64,000 nt of DNA, from the NCBI RefSeq assembly GCF_019396345.1, contig NZ_JAHKRM010000047.1:27946-91945 (forward strand), in the 5' to 3' direction. The stretch is from Nonomuraea guangzhouensis. Its GTDB lineage: Bacteria > Actinomycetota > Actinomycetes > Streptosporangiales > Streptosporangiaceae. The notes under the pieces are model-generated. The model did not search any database and had not been told where the DNA came from. It worked only from the letters and a program-made list of their open reading frames with translations. The stretch's first letter is position 1. Each line of letters starts with the position of its first letter. This document shows positions 1 through 6,913 of this stretch, piece after piece. Made by a program: the position numbers and the translations under genes.

Positions 1-825
1 GCGGAAGACCGGCCGGTGGCTCAGGAAGCGGTGCCGGGAGGAGTCGTCGGACTCGGGCAGCCGCCAGACGTCGTGGTCGCCGACGTAGGTGGCCTCCTCG
101 TTGCCCGCGCCGATGCCGACCTGGATGTAGAGAGTCTTGGAAGCGCCGTCCCACATTTTGTCTAGATATTTCAGGCCGTGGGTGGCTTCGCGGTTGAGGC
201 GCTGGTCGGGTCCGCCGTCTCGTGCCGAGGCCCAGAGCAGCGTGTCGACATAAGCCAGGATGTGGGTGAACTTGAGATAGTCGCCCGCGTCGAACCATCC
301 GCCCTCGACGTTCACGGGGCCGCCGATTTTCGTCAGCTTGCCCTTGATCTCGTCGGTGTCCGGCCCGGTGAACACCGGCCAGTCATAGACCGAGGCGGCC
401 TTGTCGTTGCGGTGCCGCCGACCGCCGTCCCGCTGCCCTTCGAAGAAAGTGAGGATCTTCGAGGTGGGCGAGGCAGGCGCGATCTGGAAGGTCGGGGAGG
501 TCATCGTGCCCGACTTGATCCGGTAGCGGCCCGGCTCCTTGAGCGCGGTGAGGTCCAGGCCGTACACGTGCTTGTACGTGCCGTTCCAGGAGCCCAGGTC
601 GCCGCCCGCCGTGCCCTTGAGCACCTCGCGCCCGTCGGCGCGGACGACGGTGAAGCGGGCGCCCGCGGACCCCGCGCGGGTCATCAGGAAGGCGTGCTTG
701 GACTCGGCGGGTGCGAACCCCACTTGATCGACCCGGATATGGCCGGGTGGGGGCGGTGCGGCGAGCGCCGGGGTGCTCCCCATGGTCAGGACGGTCAAGG
801 CGACAGCTAAGGCGTACCTCATCAT
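1..825 (-). CDS. Secreted glycoside hydrolase family 9 protein (endoglucanase-like), 3' part outside window
   Basis: Reads leftward off the window edge; 275 codons are visible. The N-terminus (MMRYALAVALTVL, then an Ala-rich cut region ending ALAAP) is a signal peptide, so the product is exported. Next comes a region like the Ig-like N-terminal domain of family 9 cellulases (IRVDQVGFAPAESKHAFLM), then the start of the catalytic (alpha/alpha)6 domain with GGWFDAGDYLKF. The DAGD Asp pair is the family 9 signature that positions the catalytic water. The expected activity is hydrolysis of beta-1,4-glucans, but the acid Glu lies beyond the edge. The ATG at 825 is chosen because a GGAG sits 6 nt upstream; an in-frame ATG at 837 is also possible. 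Family assignment is from recognisable motifs; substrate is inferred. Confidence 0.8.
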   Translation of the reverse strand, partial: MMRYALAVALTVLTMGSTPALAAPPPPGHIRVDQVGFAPAESKHAFLMTRAGSAGARFTVVRADGREVLKGTAGGDLGSWNGTYKHVYGLDLTALKEPGRYRIKSGTMTSPTFQIAPASPTSKILTFFEGQRDGGRRHRNDKAASVYDWPVFTGPDTDEIKGKLTKIGGPVNVEGGWFDAGDYLKFTHILAYVDTLLWASARDGGPDQRLNREATHGLKYLDKMWDGASKTLYIQVGIGAGNEEATYVGDHDVWRLPESDDSSRHRFLSHRPVFR

Positions 826-927
826 GGGGCGCTCCATGGAATTATGTGAACAGCGTTCAGCACGGTATTCGCGTGTGACAGGGGAGGTCAATAGTGGCGT
901 GAGGGTTAATACACGTACATTGACGAA

Positions 928-1977
928 ATGACCGTCAATTATCCGGAACGCCGGGCGCGGGTCGCGGAAATGCTGCCCGCGCGCGAGGTCGACGCGATCC
1001 TCGTCACCTCGGGCGTCAACGTGCGCTACCTCACCGGGCTGGAGAGCTCGAACGCCGCTGTGCTGATCAAGGCCGACGGTTCCGCGCTGCTGGTGACCGA
1101 CAACCGCTACATCGAGAAGACGCGCGGGCTGGACGTGGCGGCCGTCGAGGCGTCCGACGTGGCGGCCAGGCTGGCCGCGCCCGGCATCGGGATCGAGGCG
1201 GCGAGCATGACCGTGGCGACGTTCAACCGGCTGAGCAGCCTGCTGGAGAGCGGGCCGGTTCCCCTGGAGCCGCTCGTGGAGCTGCTGCGGGCGGTCAAGG
1301 ACGACGACGAGCTTGAACTCCTCCGTACGGCCTGCGCGATCAGCGACCAGGCGTTCGCCGACGTCACGGGCAACATCGGCCCCGGCGTCACCGAGCGGGA
1401 CCTCGCCCGGCTGCTCGAAGCCCGCATGATCGAGCTCGGCGCCGACGGACCGGCCTTCGCCACCATCGTCGCGGCGGGAGAGAACGGCGCCATCCCGCAC
1501 CACGCGCCCAGCGGCAGGGAGCTGCGCACGGGCGACCTGATCACCATCGACTTCGGCGCCTGCTACCAGGGCTACCACGCGGACATGACGCGTACGGTCG
1601 CCCTGGGCGGCCCCGCCGACTGGCAGCGGGAGATCTACGACCTGGTCGCCGAGGCGCAGCGCGCGGGCAGCGAGGCCCTGGCACCGGGGGCGACGGCCAA
1701 GGAGGTGGACGCGGCCGCCCGTTCGGTCATCGAGGCGGCCGGCCACGGCGGTCACTTCAGGCACGGGCTCGGTCACGGCGTCGGACTGGAGATCCACGAG
1801 GACCCGTTCCTGGGCCCGTCGCGGACCGGTAGACTAGAGGATCGAGTTCCTGTCACCGTCGAGCCGGGGGTCTACCTTCCGGACCGGGGCGGTGTTCGCA
1901 TCGAGGACACCCTTGTGACCCGCACGGGCGGCCCGGAACTCCTCACGAAGACGACCAAGGAGCTGCTCGTCCTTTGA
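928..1977 (+). CDS. pepQ: Xaa-Pro peptidase, M24 family
   Basis: A 349-residue cytoplasmic metallopeptidase that cleaves the Xaa-Pro bond of proline-containing peptides. The N-terminal third is the creatinase-like domain. The C-terminal pita-bread domain shows all five metal ligands: Asp208 and Asp219 (IDFGACYQGYHADMTRT), His283 (GLGHGVGLEIHED), Glu312 (VEPGV) and Glu326 (RIEDT). It lies 24 bp upstream of efp. The pepQ-efp-nusB order is the standard actinobacterial arrangement downstream of the shikimate genes, and a peptidase next to the factor that rescues ribosomes at polyproline is a recurrent pairing. No strong ribosome binding site precedes the ATG. Dipeptidase versus aminopeptidase specificity cannot be decided from sequence. 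Confidence 0.9.
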   Translation: MTVNYPERRARVAEMLPAREVDAILVTSGVNVRYLTGLESSNAAVLIKADGSALLVTDNRYIEKTRGLDVAAVEASDVAARLAAPGIGIEAASMTVATFNRLSSLLESGPVPLEPLVELLRAVKDDDELELLRTACAISDQAFADVTGNIGPGVTERDLARLLEARMIELGADGPAFATIVAAGENGAIPHHAPSGRELRTGDLITIDFGACYQGYHADMTRTVALGGPADWQREIYDLVAEAQRAGSEALAPGATAKEVDAAARSVIEAAGHGGHFRHGLGHGVGLEIHEDPFLGPSRTGRLEDRVPVTVEPGVYLPDRGGVRIEDTLVTRTGGPELLTKTTKELLVL

Positions 1978-2001
1978 GCGGCCGCACGCGGGAGAATACG
2001 A

Positions 2002-2562
2002 GTGGCGACGACCAACGACCTCAAGAACGGCATGGTGTTGAAGCTCGACGGCGGTGAGCTGTGGGCCGTTGTGGAGTTCCAGCACGTCAAGCCGGGCAAG
2101 GGCGGCGCGTTCGTGCGCACCAAGCTCAAGAACGTGCTCTCGGGCAAGGTCGTCGACAAGACCTTCAACGCCGGCGTGAAGGTCGACGTGGCCAACGTCG
2201 ACAAGCGCGAGATGCAGTATTCCTACAAGGACGGCGACGACTTCGTCTTCATGGACACCGAGACCTACGACATGGTCAACGTGCCCACCGGCACGGTCGG
2301 CTCCGCCGCCAACTACATGCTCGAGAACACCCTGGCCACGATCGCCTTCAACGAGGGCTCCGCGCTCTACGTCGACCTGCCGGCCGCGGTCGAGCTGACC
2401 ATCTCCAGCACCGAGCCCGGCCTGCAGGGCGACCGCTCCACCGGCGGCACCAAGCCCGCCACGCTGGAGACCGGCGCCGAGGTCAAGGTCCCGCTCTTCA
2501 TCACCACCGGCGAGAAGATCAAGGTCGACACGCGCAGCGGCGACTACCTCGGCCGGGCCTGA
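2002..2562 (+). CDS. efp: Translation elongation factor P
   Basis: A 186-residue EF-P of normal length with the KOW-like N-terminal domain followed by two OB domains. EF-P binds between the P and E sites and speeds peptide-bond formation at consecutive prolines. The tip loop reads KPGKGGAF, with Lys33 in the position that reaches the peptidyl-transferase centre. The GTG start has GGAG 7 nt upstream (1991-1994). It sits between pepQ and nusB, and only one base separates its stop from the nusB start, so the two are translationally coupled. Several polyproline-rich proteins are encoded nearby (for example the MurF insertion), which would be natural clients; that last point is inference. Confidence 0.97.
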   Translation: MATTNDLKNGMVLKLDGGELWAVVEFQHVKPGKGGAFVRTKLKNVLSGKVVDKTFNAGVKVDVANVDKREMQYSYKDGDDFVFMDTETYDMVNVPTGTVGSAANYMLENTLATIAFNEGSALYVDLPAAVELTISSTEPGLQGDRSTGGTKPATLETGAEVKVPLFITTGEKIKVDTRSGDYLGRA

Positions 2563-2563
2563 G

Positions 2564-2974
2564 GTGTCTGCACGCGGCAAAGCACGCAGGCGAGCGCTCG
2601 ACATCCTCTTCGAGTCCGAACTCCGCAGCGAGGATCCCCTGCGGATCCTCGCTGAGCGGGTCGAACGGCAGGACCCCCCGGTCAACGAATACACCTCGAC
2701 GATCGTCGAGGGCGTCGCCCGTCACCAGGCCCGCATCGACGAGCTCATCACCACCTACTCCGAGGGCTGGACCCTCGACCGCATGCCCGCGGTCGACCGC
2801 AACCTGCTGCGTGGCGGCACCTACGAGCTCCTGTGGATGCCCGGCGTCCCCGAGGGCGTGGTCATCAGCGAGTGGGTGCACCTGGCGGGCGAGCTCTCCA
2901 CGGACGAGTCGCCCCAGTTCGTGAACGGGCTGCTGGCCCGCTTCAAACAGCTGAAGCCAAGTATCACCCTTTAG
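2564..2974 (+). CDS. nusB: Transcription antitermination factor NusB
   Basis: A 136-residue all-helical NusB (SARGKARRRALDILFESEL at the N-terminus, then a C-terminal RFKQLKP). With NusE (S10) it binds boxA RNA and keeps polymerase processive through rRNA operons. The GTG start is one base after the efp stop, so it relies on coupling. In many actinobacteria bldD or the pyr operon follows nusB; here it is followed by a hairpin-rich intergenic region and an unrelated minus-strand gene, so the operon ends here. Confidence 0.95.
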   Translation: MSARGKARRRALDILFESELRSEDPLRILAERVERQDPPVNEYTSTIVEGVARHQARIDELITTYSEGWTLDRMPAVDRNLLRGGTYELLWMPGVPEGVVISEWVHLAGELSTDESPQFVNGLLARFKQLKPSITL

Positions 2975-3060
2975 ACACCCTCTTCGGGTGAACCTGGTTC
3001 TACCGCCGGGGGATCCCTGCCCCTCCGGGTAGAAGAAGTTCCTACTTCTGCCCCGAAAGT
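2975..3060 (+). terminator. Long imperfect hairpin downstream of nusB
   Basis: Immediately after the nusB stop there is a short CACCC-TCTTC-GGGTG hairpin (2976-2990). It is followed by a larger imperfect stem whose arms run from 2990 (GAACCTGGTTCTACC) to 3041 (GGGTAGAAGAAGTTC), with the loop near 3011-3020. A third small AGAAG/CTTCT hairpin overlaps the right arm (3032-3048), so two alternative folds compete. No T-tract follows. Probably a termination or processing structure for the pepQ-efp-nusB transcript. Confidence 0.5.
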
Positions 3061-3129
3061 CGTCCATATAGGCGAGGTACGTTCCAGACACGCGGCCTGC
3101 ACGGCTTGCGCTAGGCGAGGGACGTGTAC

Positions 3130-3180
3130 ACCGCACGGTCAACCGTTCGACGCCTGTCGGCGCCTGGTTGACCGTGCGGT
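3130..3180. terminator. 15-bp perfect inverted repeat
   Basis: Arms ACCGCACGGTCAACC (3130-3144) and GGTTGACCGTGCGGT (3166-3180) pair perfectly around a 21-nt loop that itself holds CGCC/GGCG. Typical of a GC-rich actinobacterial terminator with no T-tract, here between the convergent nusB operon and the minus-strand secreted-protein gene. The 11-nt core ACCGCACGGTC recurs in the hairpin at 6858-6903. The rest of 2975-3300 shows no gene. Confidence 0.6.
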
Positions 3181-3261
3181 TTCGACAGGAGCCCACCCGC
3201 CCCGGTCCCGTCCCGCGTCAGGAACTCAGCGCCGGCCATGGGCGCCGACGCCCCACAAAAC

Positions 3262-3291
3262 GCCCCGCCGGTCCATCCCAGCCGGCGGGGC
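3262..3291 (-). terminator. Intrinsic terminator of the secreted-protein gene
   Basis: Arms GCCCCGCCGG and CCGGCGGGGC with a 10-nt loop; read on the minus strand the stem is followed by GTTTTGTGG. It lies 10 bp past the stop of the 3301-4029 gene. A short T-run after a strong GC stem is a good rho-independent terminator for this genome. Confidence 0.7.
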
Positions 3292-3300
3292 ACCGGTGTG

Positions 3301-4029
3301 CTACCAGGTCCAGTCGGAGTGCGCGTCGGCCTGCCACGCCTTGGGGAAGTACTGCCGGATGGCGAAGGCCATGCCGATGCCCCGGGCGATGAACTGGTCG
3401 CGCTCCAGCTTCCTGGTGATCGGCTCGCCGGGCCGGCCCTGGTTGTCCCACCAGGACTCCCACTGCTTGACGCAGGTCTGAGCGCCGTACTTCGCGTTGC
3501 TACAAGGCGCGGGCGGCGACCAGATCTGCGTGTGGCCGAAGTCGACGATCTTGCCCGACGACTCCTCGGTGAGAGTGCCCCACGCCTTGAGGCAGTAGGT
3601 CTGGCTGGGGATGTCCCACTTCACGTAGTGCTGCCGGCCGCTGGTGGCCAGCGTGCGCAGGTTCCCGCACTTGGCGTCGCCGATCTGCTCCTTGGTGATC
3701 CGCAGGCGGTAGTAGGTGCCGTTGTCGCGCCAGCCGTCGAGCATGACCCAGCCGCCCTCGTGGACGAACTTCTCCGCGTAGTTCGGCGGCCACTTGGCGG
3801 GGTCGCCCCAGCTGATCTCCGACGTGGTGGCCGACAGCGGCTTCCAGGCCCACTGCCCGGCCGCCCGCCCATCGGCCCAGAACTGACCGGCGCTGCGCGA
3901 GGTCATCCGCGAGTACGCGCCGTAGACCTCACCCGCCGTGTCCGTACCCGCCGTCTCCGCCTGAGCCGGTACGGCCGCCGGCGAGCCCAACACCACCGCA
4001 AATAGCGAGATTCGCCACAAAATCCTCAT
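3301..4029 (-). CDS. Secreted protein of unknown function
   Basis: A 242-residue protein that I do not recognise. It starts with a clear Sec signal peptide (MRILWRISLFAVVLG, Ala-rich cut site before ETAGTD). The mature part is rich in Trp, Tyr and Gly and has four cysteines (KCGN, TYCLK, APCSN, QTCVK), which could form two disulfides. There are no transmembrane helices after the signal peptide. It is a single gene: the ATG has an AGAGGG about 5 nt upstream, it diverges from the methyltransferase gene and it ends in its own terminator. The Trp-rich, disulfide-bearing character would fit a surface- or carbohydrate-binding role, but that is only a guess. Confidence 0.75.
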   Translation of the reverse strand: MRILWRISLFAVVLGSPAAVPAQAETAGTDTAGEVYGAYSRMTSRSAGQFWADGRAAGQWAWKPLSATTSEISWGDPAKWPPNYAEKFVHEGGWVMLDGWRDNGTYYRLRITKEQIGDAKCGNLRTLATSGRQHYVKWDIPSQTYCLKAWGTLTEESSGKIVDFGHTQIWSPPAPCSNAKYGAQTCVKQWESWWDNQGRPGEPITRKLERDQFIARGIGMAFAIRQYFPKAWQADAHSDWTW

Positions 4030-4163
4030 AAATCCCTCTGTACGTAGATAAGTAGCTCACGACCCCACCGCATCAGACGCCACCTACGGGCGGGCTTCGA
4101 CGATCCTGGAAGCGAGGAGGCGGAGCGGGCGATCTCCCACACCGCGTAGGCTGGGGCGGGGTT

Positions 4164-4955
4164 GTGGGAGCAAAGGGAGGCGAGCCGACGTTGCGTGCTG
4201 AAGGACGTGCCGCAGGCGTCACGAGGACTCCGGCGGTGCGGACCGCCGTCGTCTGGGCGGCGCTGCGGGCGGTGCTGGCCGAACGGGCGGCCGCCACGGG
4301 GCGTGATGACCTCGACATCGTCGACGCCGGGGGCGGGACCGGCGGGTTCGCCGTGCCGCTGGCCGAGCTGGGCCACACGGTCACCGTGGTCGATCCGAGT
4401 CCCGACTCGCTGGCCGCGCTGGAGCGCAGGGCCAAGGAGAAGGGCGTGGGCGTGCGCGCCCTGCAGGGCGACGCCGCCGACCTGGGCGACCTGCTCGACC
4501 GCGACAGCGTTGACCTGGTCCTGTGCCACAGCGTGCTCGAATACGTGGAAGACCCGATCAGCGCGCTGACGGCCGTGGCCGGCGTGCTGCGCGCGGGCGG
4601 CGCGGTCAGCGTGCTGGCCGCCAACCCGGTGGCCAGTGCCATCCACCGGGCGCTCGCGGGGCAGTTCGACGAGGCCAGGGCCGTGCTGAGCGATCCGCGG
4701 GGCAGTTGGGGCGATCGCGACCCCACGCCGCGCCGCTACACCGCCGAGGCGCTCGCCCAGCTGCTGGCCGTGACCGGCTTCACGGTCGGGGAGGTGCACG
4801 GCGTGCGGGTGTTCGCCGACCTGGTGCCCAGCAGGCTGGTCGACGGCGAACCGGGCGCGGCCGAGGCCCTCGTCGCTCTCGAACAGGCCGCCGCCGCCCA
4901 CCCCGTGCTGCGTGACATCGCCACTCAGCTCCACGTCCTCGGCCATCGCGGCTGA
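4164..4955 (+). CDS. Class I SAM-dependent methyltransferase
   Basis: A 263-residue Rossmann-fold methyltransferase. Motif I is VDAGGGTGGFAVPLA, the acidic end of strand 2 is VTVVDPSPDSL, and motif IV is DLVLCHSVLEYV; these bind S-adenosylmethionine. The substrate is not evident. It resembles methyltransferases commonly found just upstream of dinB in actinobacteria. Start choice is uncertain: GTG at 4164 gives the longest form, but an in-frame TTG at 4191 lies 10 nt after a strong AAAGGGAGG and may be the real start (254 residues). It ends 43 bp before dinB, but the SOS promoter in that gap shows that dinB has its own control. Confidence 0.85.
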   Translation: MGAKGGEPTLRAEGRAAGVTRTPAVRTAVVWAALRAVLAERAAATGRDDLDIVDAGGGTGGFAVPLAELGHTVTVVDPSPDSLAALERRAKEKGVGVRALQGDAADLGDLLDRDSVDLVLCHSVLEYVEDPISALTAVAGVLRAGGAVSVLAANPVASAIHRALAGQFDEARAVLSDPRGSWGDRDPTPRRYTAEALAQLLAVTGFTVGEVHGVRVFADLVPSRLVDGEPGAAEALVALEQAAAAHPVLRDIATQLHVLGHRG

Positions 4956-4968
4956 TCAGGTCCTACCA

Positions 4969-4998
4969 TAGAACGCGTGTTCGGATAGAATGGTGGCG
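4969..4998 (+). promoter_or_regulatory. LexA (SOS) box and -10 element of dinB
   Basis: GAAC-GCGT-GTTC at 4971-4982 is a perfect half-site pair of the actinobacterial SOS box (consensus TCGAAC-N4-GTTCGA). TAGAAT at 4986-4991 is a good -10 hexamer placed 6 nt before the GTG start at 4998. LexA bound here would cover the promoter. The spacing puts the transcription start at or next to the start codon, so the mRNA is probably leaderless. Confidence 0.8.
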
Positions 4999-6239
4999 TG
5001 TCTCGTAAGCAGATCACGGGCATCGGCCCCGCTCCACAGACCGGGGTCGATGACAGCGGCTGCCCGATCCTGCATGTCGACATGGACGCCTTCTTCGCCA
5101 GCGTCGAGCTGCTCGACCGCCCGGAGCTGCGGGGGCGCCCGGTGATCGTCGGCTCGCCGGCCGGGCGCGGCGTGGTGCTCAGCGCCACCTATGAGGCCAG
5201 GTCCTACGGCGTGCACTCGGCGATGCCGATGAGCAGGGCGCGCAGGATGTGCCCCCAGGCCACGATCATTCCGCCCAGCCACGGCAAATACTCCGAGGTC
5301 TCCAAGGGCGTCATGGAGGTCTTCCACGCGATCACCCCGATGGTCGAGCCGATCGCCTCCGACGAGGCGTTCCTCGACGTCGGCGGTGCCCGGCGCAGGC
5401 TCGGCTCGCCCGCCGTGATCGCCTCGATGATCAGGGCCCAGGTGCTGGAGCGTTACGGCATCACGTGTTCGGTGGGTGTGGCGAGCAGTAAGTTCGTGGC
5501 GAAACTCGCCTCAAAACAGTGCAAGCCAGACGGCCTCCTGGTGGTCCCCGAGGGCGAGGTGGTGGATTTCCTCCACCCGCTGCCCGTCTCGGCGCTGTGG
5601 GGCGTTGGCGAGCGCACAGAGCAGTCCCTGGTCCGCCTCGGCATCCGCACGGTCGGCGATCTGGCCAGGGTCCCCGTCCCCACTCTCCGGCGCGAGCTGG
5701 GACAGGCCGTGGGAGGCCATCTGGCCGCGCTGGCCTGGGGGCGCGACGAGCGCCCGGTGACCGCGCACGTGCCCGACAAGAGCATCGGCAACGAGGAGAC
5801 CTTCGCGGCCGACATCGACGACCCCGAAGTGATCAAACGCGAGTTGCTGCGTCTGTCCGAGCGAGTGGCCTCCCGGATGCGTAAGGCCGGCCACGTGGGC
5901 AGGACTGTGAGCGTGAAGCTGCGCCGTGCCGATTTCACCACCATCAACCGGTCCAGGACCCTCAGAGAGCCGACCGACGTGGCCCAGGAGATCTACGCGA
6001 CCGCCTGCGAGCTCTTCGAGGCGGCAGGGCTTGAGCGGGTGCGACTGCGCCTGGTCGGGGTCAGGATGGAGAATCTCCGCCCCGCCGATTCGGCCTCGCG
6101 CCAGCTCGGCCTGGGCGATCGGGAGACCGGCTGGCGGGAGGCCGAGCAAGCCATGGATCAGGCGATCCGAAGATTTGGTCCTGATGCGGTGCTCCCAGCG
6201 TCGCTTGTACGCGGCAGACTTGATGAAATGGAGGCATGA
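4998..6239 (+). CDS. dinB: DNA polymerase IV (Y-family)
   Basis: A 413-residue translesion polymerase that copies past damaged bases. The palm opens with ILHVDMDAFFASVE (metal-binding Asp and steric-gate region). SDEAFLDV supplies the second acidic pair, followed by the YGITCSVGVASSKFVAKLASKQCKPDG thumb/palm region (quoted in pieces: YGITCSVGVASS, KFVAKLASK). HhH-type DNA contacts (LWGVG, LGIRTVGDLA) and the little-finger domain follow. The GTG start lies directly after an SOS box and -10 element with no room for a Shine-Dalgarno, so translation is probably leaderless. The C-terminus stops after the little finger (RLDEMEA) with no obvious beta-clamp QLxLF extension, though RQLGLG near residue 365 is a plausible clamp-binding motif. 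Confidence 0.95.
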   Translation: MSRKQITGIGPAPQTGVDDSGCPILHVDMDAFFASVELLDRPELRGRPVIVGSPAGRGVVLSATYEARSYGVHSAMPMSRARRMCPQATIIPPSHGKYSEVSKGVMEVFHAITPMVEPIASDEAFLDVGGARRRLGSPAVIASMIRAQVLERYGITCSVGVASSKFVAKLASKQCKPDGLLVVPEGEVVDFLHPLPVSALWGVGERTEQSLVRLGIRTVGDLARVPVPTLRRELGQAVGGHLAALAWGRDERPVTAHVPDKSIGNEETFAADIDDPEVIKRELLRLSERVASRMRKAGHVGRTVSVKLRRADFTTINRSRTLREPTDVAQEIYATACELFEAAGLERVRLRLVGVRMENLRPADSASRQLGLGDRETGWREAEQAMDQAIRRFGPDAVLPASLVRGRLDEMEA

Positions 6240-6300
6240 CGTCAATGTCAGGATTTCTGGGGAGGGGCGGCGGATGACCCACAATGGAGTCATGACGTCA
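6237..6300. repeat. Pair of CATGACGTCA direct repeats
   Basis: The 10-mer CATGACGTCA occurs at 6235-6244 (over the dinB stop codon) and again at 6291-6300, in both cases containing the palindrome TGACGTCA, 56 bp apart. They lie between dinB and the DUF3040 gene. Two identical palindromes in a short intergenic stretch suggest a dimeric regulator site; no regulator is identified. Confidence 0.4.
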
Positions 6301-6442
6301 CCTCCGGTTTGGTCTGCGTTGGGCGTTTGCTTTCGCCCACGCCTACAGCCTCGTATTCTGGGGATAACCGACCGCGAGGTTCGGACACCCCGTGTCGTCC
6401 GTAGCCGTCTTCCCCGTCCTGGGGCCGTCCTTGGGAGGCGCC

Positions 6443-6838
6443 GTGCCGCTCTCTGAGCACGAGCAGCGCTTGCTCGACCAGATCGAGCAGGCCCTCTACG
6501 CCGAGGACCCGAAGTGGGCCAACACCGTAAGGATCAGTGACCCGCGCAGCCATTACAAGCGTCGCCTCATCAAGGCCTCCATCGGCTTTGCCCTCGGCGT
6601 CGTCCTGCTGATGGTCGGCGTAGTGATCAATTTGATTCCGCTCGGCGTCGGCGGTTTCGTGGTCATGCTCGCCGCGTGTCTGTGGGGTCTGTCGAGCTGG
6701 AAACGCATGAACGGGTTCGGCGACGCCGCGCCCGCCTCGGGGGCGTCCGTTTCGGGCAAGCCGGCCCGCCGGGGCAACCGTGGCAGCTTCATGGAGCGCA
6801 TGGAAGAGCGCTGGCGCCGTCGTCACGACGAGCGCTGA
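6443..6838 (+). CDS. DUF3040 membrane protein
   Basis: A 131-residue small membrane protein. It begins MPLSEHEQRLLDQIEQALYA, the typical N-terminus of actinobacterial DUF3040 proteins, then has two hydrophobic helices (FALGVVLLMVGVVINLI and VGGFVVMLAACLWGL) and a basic cytoplasmic tail rich in Arg. The function of the family is unknown; its members are frequent near dinB and the dcw cluster in actinobacteria. The GTG at 6443 is chosen over an in-frame upstream GTG at 6392 because the family N-terminus starts here and a GGGAGG lies just before it. Confidence 0.85.
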   Translation: MPLSEHEQRLLDQIEQALYAEDPKWANTVRISDPRSHYKRRLIKASIGFALGVVLLMVGVVINLIPLGVGGFVVMLAACLWGLSSWKRMNGFGDAAPASGASVSGKPARRGNRGSFMERMEERWRRRHDER

Positions 6839-6857
6839 GCGCGAAAGAGCCTCCACA

Positions 6858-6903
6858 CGACCGTGCGGCCGCCCCCCGGCGAGGGGGAACGACCGCACGG
6901 TCG
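6858..6903. terminator. Bidirectional terminator hairpin
   Basis: Arms CGACCGTGCGG (6858-6868) and CCGCACGGTCG (6893-6903) form an 11-bp perfect stem; the loop holds a further CCCCC/GGGGG pairing. It lies between the convergent DUF3040 and transglutaminase genes. The stem core is the same as in the hairpin at 3130-3180. Confidence 0.65.
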
Positions 6904-6913
6904 AGTCAGACGG

